From Thermodesulfovibrionia bacterium (GTDB lineage Bacteria > Nitrospirota > Thermodesulfovibrionia > UBA6902), in assembly GCA_030646035.1 (NCBI GenBank), contig JAUSMY010000023.1:1-64000 (forward strand): a stretch of 64,000 nt of DNA. Direction: 5' to 3'. The notes under the pieces were generated by a model. The model did no database searches, was not told the DNA's origin, and was given only the letters and a program-made list of their open reading frames with translations. Shown here piece after piece: positions 46,697 to 54,761 of the stretch. A program made the translations under genes and the position numbers. The first letter of the stretch is position 1. Every line of letters starts with the position of its first letter.

Positions 46697-47185
46697 TTAT
46701 TTCAGCTCGATTATCTCAGCTTCTCTCGTCACTGTGTCAAATATCATCACAGTCGCCTTTTTCCAGAAGCCGTGGGAAGTGCCTGGATTAAGAACAAGGG
46801 TATTGCCGGCCTTTTCATTTACACATGCATGAGTGTGGCCGAACATGACAACATCATATGTGCCTGAATCAACAAGCGATTTTCTGAGCTGGTGTTCTGT
46901 GCCGTGATAACATGCGCATTTAAGGCCGTCAGCCTCAAACTCGTGGAAGTCGCCCTTTATCTCGCCGCCAATCTCATTAAATGAATTGATCAGCCTGAAC
47001 TTGTCACCGTCGTTATTGCCGAAGATGCCGATTAGCTTTACATCCTTAAAGAGTTTGATAGAAGCGGGGTTTACGTAATCGCCAAGATGTATGACATGAT
47101 CGACCTTCTTCTCTTTGAAGGCATTCACAGCCTTTATGATATTTTCTGAATGGTCGTGCGAATCTGAGATGATGCCGATCTTCAT
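46697..47185 (-). CDS. YfcE-like metallophosphodiesterase
   Basis: 162 residues with the calcineurin-like motifs GIISDSHD, HLGDYV, GNNDGDK and GHTHACVNEKAGNTLVLNPGT. The single-domain form hydrolyses phosphodiesters in vitro; the physiological substrate is unknown. It follows the DUF1015 gene by 25 bases. Confidence 0.9.
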   Translation of the reverse strand: MKIGIISDSHDHSENIIKAVNAFKEKKVDHVIHLGDYVNPASIKLFKDVKLIGIFGNNDGDKFRLINSFNEIGGEIKGDFHEFEADGLKCACYHGTEHQLRKSLVDSGTYDVVMFGHTHACVNEKAGNTLVLNPGTSHGFWKKATVMIFDTVTREAEIIELK

Positions 47186-47210
47186 CTTTATGATATTCTC
47201 TTATTAAGGT

Positions 47211-48482
47211 TCAGAATTTAAAAATGACCATGCCTGTCAGAAGCTTCGGGAAGAAGTACGTGGACTTTGGTGGCATCCTCTGTCCCTCAAGCGCAACAGC
47301 CTTCAAGTCTTCCACCCTTGTGGGGCTCAGGAAGAAGGCTGCGCGCGCAGGGCTGTTCTTCACCCGCTCGACAGCTGCTTCAGGAGACATCTCGTATTCA
47401 TAATTTGTAACTTTCAGCATCTCCCTGAATATGAGTTTATGAAGCACAGTCACGTCGAGCTTCTTGAGGATATCATGAGAATCAAGGCTGTCATGCGGGC
47501 ATCTGAAGCTTAGGTCATAATATTTTTTTTCATCTTTATCAAACATGCCTATCGAGTATTGTTTGGTCTTCATGGCATAGAACATCTTGTCCATGGCAGC
47601 CTTTTCTTCTGAGTCATTACTATATGAAAAGGCTTCTATATCAAAGCAGTGGCGCAGAACCTCAGTGATGTTTATGCTGCTGTTTATCTCGACCATCCGG
47701 TGCGTAGGAAGGAGCGTCAGTCCCGGCTCATCCATATTTGCAAGGAACATCAAGACATAATTAAATGGTTCGTCACCTGTCTTTGATTCGCCCTTCTGCT
47801 CCATCTCATGCTTAAACGCAAGAGCTGTCTCATAACGGTGATGGCCGTCAGCAATGAATATGTCCTTATCTGAAAATTCTTTTCTGATGGCATCTATCGA
47901 CTCTTGATCGCTTATCTTCCAGAGCCTGTTAATAAAGCCGTCGCTATCAATAGCTTCGATAAACGGCTTATTCTTTACAACCTTTTCCAAAATAGATGAG
48001 GTCTTTTTTTCAGCGCTGCTGTAGATGGAAAAGATCGGGCTTATATTGGCTCTGCAGAAACGGAGGATATTCAGCCTGTCGGACTTCGGCTTTGAGTGGG
48101 TCTCTTCATGAGGATGGATCCTTCCTGAGCCGAGTTCCTCTATCTTCACCGCGCCGATAATGCCCCTCAGCCTCCTCTCTTCACCATCAACTCTATAGGC
48201 AGATTCATAACAGTAAAAAGCCGGTTCAGAGTCCTGATGCAGAATATCTTTCTTAAGCCACTCGTTTAATAACGCAGATGCCCTTGAATAGCGGTTCTCA
48301 TTCTCATCGTCTCCATCATTGTCCTTGCCGAAATCTATGCGGATGATATTATGAGGGCTTTTCCGGTAGAGATCATCCTTGGCTTTGGGCGAGACTATAT
48401 CATATGGAGGAGCCGTAACAGCTCCGGCATCGACCTTTTCAGGATTATACAAAACACCTTTGAACGGGATTATCTCAGCCAT
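47211..48482 (-). CDS. DUF1015 family protein
   Basis: 423 residues from ATG 48482 (MAEIIPFKGVLYNPEKV); 21 upstream codons are rejected because homologues start at MAxIxPFxG. PPYDIVS, RIDFGKD, HPHEETHSKPKSDRL and FIADGHHRYETAL are family hallmarks. DUF1015 proteins include putative SerK-like kinases; the function in anaerobes is not settled. The 48483-48619 gap is a divergent promoter region with ubiA. Confidence 0.88.
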   Translation of the reverse strand: MAEIIPFKGVLYNPEKVDAGAVTAPPYDIVSPKAKDDLYRKSPHNIIRIDFGKDNDGDDENENRYSRASALLNEWLKKDILHQDSEPAFYCYESAYRVDGEERRLRGIIGAVKIEELGSGRIHPHEETHSKPKSDRLNILRFCRANISPIFSIYSSAEKKTSSILEKVVKNKPFIEAIDSDGFINRLWKISDQESIDAIRKEFSDKDIFIADGHHRYETALAFKHEMEQKGESKTGDEPFNYVLMFLANMDEPGLTLLPTHRMVEINSSINITEVLRHCFDIEAFSYSNDSEEKAAMDKMFYAMKTKQYSIGMFDKDEKKYYDLSFRCPHDSLDSHDILKKLDVTVLHKLIFREMLKVTNYEYEMSPEAAVERVKNSPARAAFFLSPTRVEDLKAVALEGQRMPPKSTYFFPKLLTGMVIFKF

Positions 48483-48582
48483 GGTAGTCAATAAGGCTCT
48501 TTTAAAATGCAGGTACAAGAGCGGAAAATATTTTAACATTGGCAAGGGGAAAGTTCAAACATGTTAAAACAATTCTATGATA

Positions 48583-48619
48583 TTGCTTTTACTCTTGCCT
48601 GAAACTACAATAAGTCGTT
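48583..48619 (+). promoter_or_regulatory. promoter of ubiA, leaderless geometry
   Basis: TTGCTT (48583-48588), 17 bases, TACAAT (48606-48611), 8 bases, ATG 48620; no Shine-Dalgarno. Confidence 0.6.
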
Positions 48620-49483
48620 ATGTCGATGCTGAAGAAAATTACAGACTACCTCAGGATGATAAAGTTCTCGCATTCAGTCTTTGCCCTGCCGTTTGCCTTT
48701 ACAGGAGCGCTGCTCGCCGCAGGGGGCATCCCGACCATAAGGCAGATCTTCTGGATAACGATAGCTATGTTCGGCGCGCGTTCCGGCGCCATGGGGATGA
48801 ACAGGATCGTTGATAAAAAGATAGACGCCCTCAACCCGCGCACAAAGGAGAGGGAGCTTCCAAGCGGGGCGATAAGGTCAGGCGAGGCGTTATTCTTTAC
48901 TATCGTTGCATTTGCCATCTTTGTGGCAGCGGCATATAAACTGAACCATTTATGTTTTATGATCTCTCCATTTGCCATAGCGATCATTATCCTTTACCCA
49001 TATACAAAGAGGTTTACATGGTTATGCCATGTCGTGCTGGGTATCGCAATATCATTTGCCCCTTTCGGCGCCTGGGCAGCTGTGAGAGGCACTATTGAGC
49101 CGGAGATATTCCCACTTGTCATAGCTGTGCTATTCTGGGTAGCAGGGTTTGACCTTTTTTACGCCCTGCATGATATAGATTTTGATAAAGAGCAGAAATT
49201 ATATTCAGTGCCGAGCAGGTTCGGGATAAATAAGACCCTGTGGACGGCAAGGGCATTTCACCTCGTCACCATCTCGATGCTCCTCCTTCTCATTCCCCTT
49301 TTTCATCTATCTGCGATATATTTTTTCGGAGTTCTTATCGCAGCCGCGATGCTTCTTTATGAACACTCACTTGTAAGGCCGTCAGACCTCAGCAGGCTGG
49401 ATATGGCATTTTTCAATATGAACGGCTACATAAGCATTACAATATTTGTCTTTACACTTTTAAATTATATTGTTCCATTGTAG
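48620..49483 (+). CDS. ubiA: UbiA-family prenyltransferase for quinone synthesis
   Basis: 287 residues, about eight transmembrane helices. Two aspartate-rich prenyl-diphosphate motifs are present: MNRIVDKKIDALNPRT (about 73-88) and ALHDIDFDKEQK (about 184-195). It attaches a polyprenyl chain to an aromatic acid. With UbiD downstream, it fits ubiquinone-type or futalosine-pathway menaquinone (MqnP/MqnL) synthesis; the latter suits an anaerobe (inference). Confidence 0.9.
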   Translation: MSMLKKITDYLRMIKFSHSVFALPFAFTGALLAAGGIPTIRQIFWITIAMFGARSGAMGMNRIVDKKIDALNPRTKERELPSGAIRSGEALFFTIVAFAIFVAAAYKLNHLCFMISPFAIAIIILYPYTKRFTWLCHVVLGIAISFAPFGAWAAVRGTIEPEIFPLVIAVLFWVAGFDLFYALHDIDFDKEQKLYSVPSRFGINKTLWTARAFHLVTISMLLLLIPLFHLSAIYFFGVLIAAAMLLYEHSLVRPSDLSRLDMAFFNMNGYISITIFVFTLLNYIVPL

Positions 49484-49556
49484 AATGTTAATAACGGTTA
49501 AGGGAGATTTTTTGCAATGAAAATTATCTGCACCATTATTTTAAAATCCCCCCATG

Positions 49557-49577
49557 CCCCCCTTTGTCAAAGTGGGG
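49557..49577. repeat. C/G-rich hairpin before the aldolase gene
   Basis: CCCCCCTTTG (49557-49566) pairs with CAAAGTGGGG (49568-49577) with one mismatch. It is similar to the hairpins at 36571 and 46610. Its GGGG arm is also the only Shine-Dalgarno-like stretch before ATG 49588. Confidence 0.5.
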
Positions 49578-49587
49578 ATAATTAAAT

Positions 49588-50202
49588 ATGATAGAAAAGC
49601 TCATCAGCCACGCTCATAAAGTAAAAGCTGCCGGACTTGTAGTCGGTTCAAGCGGGAACATCAGCACCCGGCTCTATAAGAATATGTTTGCCATATCATC
49701 TTCCGGCGCCTGGCTCGGCGAGCTGACACAGGATGACATAACCACCTGTTACCTTGATGACAAAGATAAATATGACGGGCCTGAACCATCCAGGGAAACA
49801 CCTTTTCACAGGGCTATCTATCTTGAGCGGCCGGATATCAAGGCGATTTTGCATTTTCAATCGCCATATGCAACAACACTTTCCTGCGCCAGAACTCTTG
49901 ACTTCAACCTTAACTTTATCCCAGAGGTCCCGGCCTATCTGAAGAGCATAAAGGTGATCTCATACTCCAATCCCGGGTCTGAGCTTTTAACACAGGATAT
50001 CAAGGCGAATATTATGGGCCAGGACTGCAATATACTTGTTCTTCGCGGTCACGGCCAGATCGCCATAGGTAAAGACTTGAAGACGGTGCTCAGGAATGCT
50101 GAGGTCTTTGAGTTTGCATGCATGATAAAATGCCAGGGGCTGGAGTTGAATACCTACAATCCGCAGACGATTAAGGAGCTTCAGGATTACGAAAAGGCTT
50201 AG
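49588..50202 (+). CDS. class II aldolase/adducin-like protein
   Basis: 204 residues. SSGNISTRL (about 22-30), the catalytic Glu region PSRETPFHRAIY, ILHFQSPYAT and RGHGQIAIG identify the fold used by fuculose-1-phosphate and ribulose-phosphate aldolases. The zinc HxH is HFQ here, so one of three His ligands is replaced by Gln. It lies between ubiA and ubiD on the same strand; a role with them is not established. Confidence 0.82.
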   Translation: MIEKLISHAHKVKAAGLVVGSSGNISTRLYKNMFAISSSGAWLGELTQDDITTCYLDDKDKYDGPEPSRETPFHRAIYLERPDIKAILHFQSPYATTLSCARTLDFNLNFIPEVPAYLKSIKVISYSNPGSELLTQDIKANIMGQDCNILVLRGHGQIAIGKDLKTVLRNAEVFEFACMIKCQGLELNTYNPQTIKELQDYEKA

Positions 50203-50212
50203 CCATACTATC

Positions 50213-50248
50213 TTGTTCCCAACAGCTTAATTCCTGTATCATATCTTC
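50213..50248 (+). promoter_or_regulatory. possible promoter of ubiD, leaderless geometry
   Basis: TTGTTC (50213-50218), 18 bases, TATCAT (50237-50242), 6 bases, ATG 50249; no Shine-Dalgarno. Confidence 0.45.
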
Positions 50249-51715
50249 ATGGCTTATAAAGACCTTAGAGAATTTATTGCTGTCCTGGAAAAGAAGGGAC
50301 TGCTGAAGCGGATAAAGGCTGAGGTTGACCCTATCCTTGAGATATCCGAGATCACCGACAGGGTCTGTAAAGGCCCGGGCGGGGGCAAAGCGCTACTCTT
50401 TGAGAATGTAAAAGGTTCCAAATTTCCTGTTGTGACAAACATCTTCGGCTCATTTGAGCGGATGGCGATGGCGCTTGAAGTCGGGAAGATCAATGATGTC
50501 GCCGCAAGAATAAATGATCTGCTCAAGCAGTCCCCGCCAAAGACTCTGATGGAGAAGCTCTCAATGCTGCCGAAGCTTTTGGAGTTCTCAAAGTTCTTTC
50601 CAAAAACTGTCAAAAATGCTCCGTGTCAGGAGGTCATAGAAAAGGATAACCCTGACCTGAGCAAATTCCCCATAATCAAGTGCTGGCCCAATGACGGACA
50701 GCCCACGGATGAAGGGAGGTTCATCACACTGCCGATGGTATTTACCAAAGACCCTGAAACAGGCAGGCCGAACTGCGGCATGTACCGCATCCATATATTT
50801 GATAAACAGACAACAGGCATGCACTGGCACATACACAAAGACGGCGCGCGCCATTATGACAAGTACAAGGCGATGAATAAACGCATGCCCGCCGCAATCG
50901 CAGTCGGGAGCGATCCTGCTGTCATGTACTCAGCAACCGCACCGCTTCCTGAGGCGATAGATGAGATGATGTTTGCGGGATTTTTAAGAAAAGAGCCTGT
51001 TGAGATGGTCAAGTGCATTACATCCGATATAGAGGTTCCTGCGAACAGCGAGCTTGTTATAGAAGGCTATCTTGAACCCGGAGAGACACGCATCGAAGGG
51101 CCGTTCGGAGACCATACCGGATTTTATTCAGCTGCTGATCATTATCCTGTCTTTCACGTCACCTGTATCACTCACAGGAAGGACATGATATATCCCGCAA
51201 CACTTGTGGGTAAACCGCCTATGGAAGACTGCTACATCGGCAAGGCGACTGAGAGGATATTCCTTCCGCTGCTTCAGATGGAGTTCACAGAGATAAAGGA
51301 TATGAACCTGCCGATGGAAGGCGTATTTCACAACTGCGCTCTCATATCAATAAAGAAGAGCTATCCCGGCCATGCGAAGAAAATAATCCACGGCCTCTGG
51401 GGCAAGGGGCAGATGATGTTTGCAAAGCTCCTCATAATAGTTGACGATGATGTGGATGTGCAGAACATCTCCTACACCGCATGGCGCGTGCTTAATAATG
51501 TTGACTGGAAGAGAGATGTCGTCATTGCCGACGGCCCGCTTGATGACCTCGACCACGCCGCAAACTTCCCGCGCTACGGCTCAAAGATGGGCATAGACGC
51601 AACCCGCAAGACAAGAGAAGAAGGCATGACCCGCGACTGGCCTGATGAACTCTTTATGTCTGATGAGATCAAAAGACTTGTTGACAAGAGATGGAAAGAG
51701 TATGGGCTGGAGTAA
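50249..51715 (+). CDS. ubiD: UbiD-family prenylated-FMN decarboxylase
   Basis: 488 residues, full length. N-terminal VLEKKGLLKRIKAEVDPILEISEI, the flavin and substrate domain with GMYRIHIFDKQTTGMHWHIHKDGARH, and EGYLEPGETRIEGPFGDHTGFYS are characteristic. It decarboxylates an aromatic acid in quinone synthesis and needs prenyl-FMN from UbiX, which is not in this window. It may be MqnL if the futalosine route is used. Confidence 0.94.
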   Translation: MAYKDLREFIAVLEKKGLLKRIKAEVDPILEISEITDRVCKGPGGGKALLFENVKGSKFPVVTNIFGSFERMAMALEVGKINDVAARINDLLKQSPPKTLMEKLSMLPKLLEFSKFFPKTVKNAPCQEVIEKDNPDLSKFPIIKCWPNDGQPTDEGRFITLPMVFTKDPETGRPNCGMYRIHIFDKQTTGMHWHIHKDGARHYDKYKAMNKRMPAAIAVGSDPAVMYSATAPLPEAIDEMMFAGFLRKEPVEMVKCITSDIEVPANSELVIEGYLEPGETRIEGPFGDHTGFYSAADHYPVFHVTCITHRKDMIYPATLVGKPPMEDCYIGKATERIFLPLLQMEFTEIKDMNLPMEGVFHNCALISIKKSYPGHAKKIIHGLWGKGQMMFAKLLIIVDDDVDVQNISYTAWRVLNNVDWKRDVVIADGPLDDLDHAANFPRYGSKMGIDATRKTREEGMTRDWPDELFMSDEIKRLVDKRWKEYGLE

Positions 51716-51738
51716 AATTAAGTAACATATTGAGAGAA

Positions 51739-51763
51739 ATTATCGATATCCGATTTCAATAAT
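51739..51763. repeat. REP-like palindrome, degenerate copy A
   Basis: It matches 21 of 25 bases of the palindrome seen at 58753 (arms ATTATCGGAATC and GATTCCGATAAT). It abuts the transposase stop codon. Confidence 0.7.
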
Positions 51764-52453
51764 TTAATCTAACGCCACTCCATCGACTTGCTCCAAGATG
51801 TTTTCATTCTCCTTATATCCCAAACGTTCTTCAGTATATCTGAGATACCCGTCTTCACCACCGAAAATATCAAGCAAAAAGCCCCTGCTCGTCACAGAAG
51901 GAAAGTTCTTTCTGCCTATATAATCCGGAAAACTGCTCCACCTGTAGCCTGAAAGAAAATCTATCGGAATCCGATTCCCATAATTTAGCTGTAATGAATT
52001 CATATGGATATAATGAGGGAGATGTATGAAATGCGGTTCTTCATTGACATGCACCGCCTTGAATTTACCCTGGAAAAGCGGCCCGACCCGTTCATATTTT
52101 TTATTGAAATAGTTTGTATAGGCAATGCCTGTTTTCTGCATGAACTTTGAGATCCCTTTCTCTTTCCGCTGTCTCAGTAATAAGTGGAAATGGTTCGGCA
52201 TGAGAGTGAAAACCAGTATATCTACAAGTAGTTTTCTGGGCTCTTTTTTGACGGTAAAATGAGTTGACCTGACAGTTTTTGTTTGCTTGTCAAAGTGATA
52301 ATTGAAATTTGAAACAGGGCTCTCATCATTGAATTCATAAAGGTTATGGACAAAGCGCAAATAATCCCCATCATCCATAAATACATCCCTTTTTTCTACG
52401 CCTCGATTGTAGATGTGATATAGCCCATCGTTAGTAAATATCGGCTTAATCAT
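51764..52453 (-). CDS. REP-associated tyrosine transposase (RAYT, Y1 HUH family)
   Basis: 229 residues from ATG 52453. The HUH metal motif is MPNHFHLLL (about 87-95) and the candidate catalytic Tyr lies in the helix GIAYTNYFNKKYERVGPLFQGKFKA. The family is single-copy, domesticated and acts on REP palindromes. Copies of one palindrome flank the gene on both sides (51739-51763, 52490-52514), and an internal near-copy lies at 51960-51984. The frame is intact. TGCTATAAT (hexamer 52463-52468) lies 9 bases before the ATG. Confidence 0.92.
   Translation of the reverse strand: MIKPIFTNDGLYHIYNRGVEKRDVFMDDGDYLRFVHNLYEFNDESPVSNFNYHFDKQTKTVRSTHFTVKKEPRKLLVDILVFTLMPNHFHLLLRQRKEKGISKFMQKTGIAYTNYFNKKYERVGPLFQGKFKAVHVNEEPHFIHLPHYIHMNSLQLNYGNRIPIDFLSGYRWSSFPDYIGRKNFPSVTSRGFLLDIFGGEDGYLRYTEERLGYKENENILEQVDGVALD
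51960..51984. repeat. REP-like sequence inside the RAYT coding region, copy B
   Basis: 22 of 25 bases match the REP consensus and are followed by TTA as at copies A and C. It encodes NRIPIDF on the minus strand without breaking the frame. Confidence 0.65.
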
Positions 52454-52489
52454 AACCACATGATTATAGCATAATAAGAATTATTTAAG

Positions 52490-52514
52490 ATTATCGGAAT
52501 CGGATTCCGATAAT
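52490..52514. repeat. perfect REP palindrome, copy C
   Basis: Arms ATTATCGGAATC and GATTCCGATAAT flank a single central base. It lies 36 bases upstream of the transposase and abuts the stop codon of the 52515 gene. Confidence 0.88.
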
Positions 52515-53186
52515 TTAAGGCAGGATGAACTCTTCCTCCAGTATCTCCGGATTCAGCCGCAGTTTTTCGATTCTGACTTTGAATTCATAATTATCAAGGG
52601 TTATATCCATCATCGACGGATACCAGAATTCATCAAACTTTGTTGGTGAGCTGTACATTATTACTATATTTCTTCCCCCTATCTTTATCGCCTGCTTCTG
52701 AGGAAGAAGGGTGGCGCTGTCCAAGGTTATTACCTTGTTCTCTTTCTCCAAAACATAACCTTTTCCGCGTCTGTATATATTAGCGTCCTTCATATCATCC
52801 CACCAGAAGACTGCGTTATAAAGCTCTTTGCTGAACTCCTTCACTTTATCGCTCACCTTTCCTGAGAGGACATGCGCCTGCCCGTCCTTTATAATGATGT
52901 CACCCACGAGGATGCCGAACTTATATGCCTTTATATGCGACATGCCGGGTTTCCGCAGTACCGCTGATGCGCTTACATCAGAGTGAGGTTTGCCGTCAGC
53001 CAGGACCTTTATATCTGTTATGGCTTTGAATGTCTCTATATCTTTAAGCCCGGTTGCTTCAATGATCTCTGCTAATGATGGAGCAGCTTTTTCATAAACA
53101 GGAGGCGGTGCGGTTTTGGGAGCGCAGGCGATAATGGTTAAAGCAAAAAACAGGAAGTAAGAGGTAAGAATAATTTTATTTTTCAT
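52515..53186 (-). CDS. LolA/LolB-like or DUF4292-like lipoprotein
   Basis: 223 residues with a lipoprotein signal (ILTSYFLFFALTIIAC, Cys about 21). The body is beta-rich, with an N-terminal helix (PSLAEIIEATGLKDIETFKAITDIKV) and antiparallel strands such as KGYVLEKENKVITLD and LLPQKQAIK. That pattern resembles outer-membrane lipoprotein carriers. The function is inferred from fold pattern only. It is 11 bases downstream of radA. Confidence 0.65.
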   Translation of the reverse strand: MKNKIILTSYFLFFALTIIACAPKTAPPPVYEKAAPSLAEIIEATGLKDIETFKAITDIKVLADGKPHSDVSASAVLRKPGMSHIKAYKFGILVGDIIIKDGQAHVLSGKVSDKVKEFSKELYNAVFWWDDMKDANIYRRGKGYVLEKENKVITLDSATLLPQKQAIKIGGRNIVIMYSSPTKFDEFWYPSMMDITLDNYEFKVRIEKLRLNPEILEEEFILP

Positions 53187-53197
53187 AAGGAGAAATA

Positions 53198-54538
53198 TTA
53201 AAAGAAGAGTATATCCAGAGATTCCTCAAGGTTCTTGGCTCCTATCACCTCGATATCCAGGCCCTTTATCTTTTTGGCGTTATTAGTGGGGACGATTGCC
53301 TTTTTGAAGCCGAGCTTTGCAGCCTCTTTGATCCTTGTCTCAGCCTGGCTGATAGCCCTAAGCTCTCCTGACAGCCCGACCTCGCCGAATGTGATTATGC
53401 CCGGCGCTATAGGTTTATTCTTAAATGAAGAGGCAACGGCTGTGATGATCCCCATATCAACGGCAGGTTCATCTATCTTAAGCCCGCCGACAACATTTAC
53501 ATATACATCCATGCCTCCAAGCTGCATTCCGATCCGCTTGTCAAGGACAGCGATGAGCAGGTTTATCCTGTTATAGTCCACGCCGAGCCCCATCCTTCGC
53601 GGGACACCGAACTTGGAGGTTGAGACGAGAGCCTGTATCTCAACAAGGAGCGGCCTTGTGCCTTCGATGCATACTGTTACGACAGAGCCCGGCACATCAT
53701 TCGGCTTTTCAGAGAGAAAGAGCTGCGACGGGTTGTCGACCTCGCGAAGCCCTTTTTCAGTCATCTCAAAGACGCCTATCTCATTTGCAGGCCCGAACCT
53801 GTTCTTTACCGCCCTTATCAATCTGAAGGGGTTTCCCTTATCACCTTCAAAATAGAGCACAGTGTCCACTATATGTTCAAGCACTTTCGGGCCGGCTATT
53901 GCCCCCTCTTTTGTGACATGCCCGATAAGGAAGAGCGGAGTGCCGTGTTTCTTTGCCATGAACATCAGCTTTGTGGCGCACTCTCTTATCTGTCCGACAG
54001 AGCCGGGTGAAGAGGGAAGTTCATGGGAGAATATCGTCTGGATCGAATCTATGACTATAACCTTTGGGTTGATAGCCTGCGCGACGGTCATTATCCCTTC
54101 AAGTGAGGTTTCGGGCAGGAGGATTATGTCATCAGACTTTATATTGAGCCTGTCTGCCCGCATCTTCACCTGTTCGGGAGATTCTTCGCCTGAGACATAA
54201 AGAAGTTTGCCGATCTTTGTAAGCCCTTTGAGCGCCTGCAGGATGAGGGTGGACTTTCCGATGCCCGGGTCGCCGCCTATAAGCACGACAGAGCCCATCA
54301 CAACCCCTCCACCAAGAGTCCTGTCAAGTTCAGCTATGCCTGTAGAGGTCCTTTCATAGGAAGATGCGGTTATCTTGGATAGTGATACGGGTTCAGCCGC
54401 CCTTGTGGCTGCAAATTTAGTGATGCGCTCTTCTTCGGAAAAGCTGTTCCAGCTGCCGCAGTCAGGACATTTGCCAAGCCACTTCGGGCTCGCGTATCCA
54501 CAGCTCTGGCATTGGAACATTATTTTTGGACGCGCCAT
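53198..54538 (-). CDS. radA: DNA repair protein RadA
   Basis: 446 residues. N-terminal C4 zinc finger (CQSCGYASPKWLGKCPDCGSW, split as C9/C12/C25/C28), a RecA-like core with Walker A GGDPGIGKSTL, the RadA-specific KNRFG motif and a C-terminal Lon-like domain (PAVDMGIITAVASS). It promotes branch migration in recombination. The start has no Shine-Dalgarno. Confidence 0.97.
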   Translation of the reverse strand: MARPKIMFQCQSCGYASPKWLGKCPDCGSWNSFSEEERITKFAATRAAEPVSLSKITASSYERTSTGIAELDRTLGGGVVMGSVVLIGGDPGIGKSTLILQALKGLTKIGKLLYVSGEESPEQVKMRADRLNIKSDDIILLPETSLEGIMTVAQAINPKVIVIDSIQTIFSHELPSSPGSVGQIRECATKLMFMAKKHGTPLFLIGHVTKEGAIAGPKVLEHIVDTVLYFEGDKGNPFRLIRAVKNRFGPANEIGVFEMTEKGLREVDNPSQLFLSEKPNDVPGSVVTVCIEGTRPLLVEIQALVSTSKFGVPRRMGLGVDYNRINLLIAVLDKRIGMQLGGMDVYVNVVGGLKIDEPAVDMGIITAVASSFKNKPIAPGIITFGEVGLSGELRAISQAETRIKEAAKLGFKKAIVPTNNAKKIKGLDIEVIGAKNLEESLDILFF

Positions 54539-54719
54539 AATTTTATCGAATAAAAATAGTGAGCTATTATCTTACAGATGGGACTATTTTACATTATTAA
54601 TGCATGATCCGCAGCCTTGTATTTATAAATATTATAATGTTATCGTAAATTATAAGTAACTATGAAAAGTCCATTAAGCATCTGGCATCGTTCCTGCTCA
54701 AAATAATACCATGTTTATA

Positions 54720-54761
54720 TGCTAAACTAACTATATATTTTTCGTAAAAATTGAGGATAAT
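54720..54761 (+). promoter_or_regulatory. promoter and ribosome site of the radical SAM-ArsM gene
   Basis: Extended -10 TGCTAAACT (hexamer 54723-54728). GAGG lies 6 bases before ATG 54762, giving a short leader of about 27 bases. The rest of 54539-54719 is AT-rich divergent intergenic DNA with no gene or clear operator. Confidence 0.5.
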
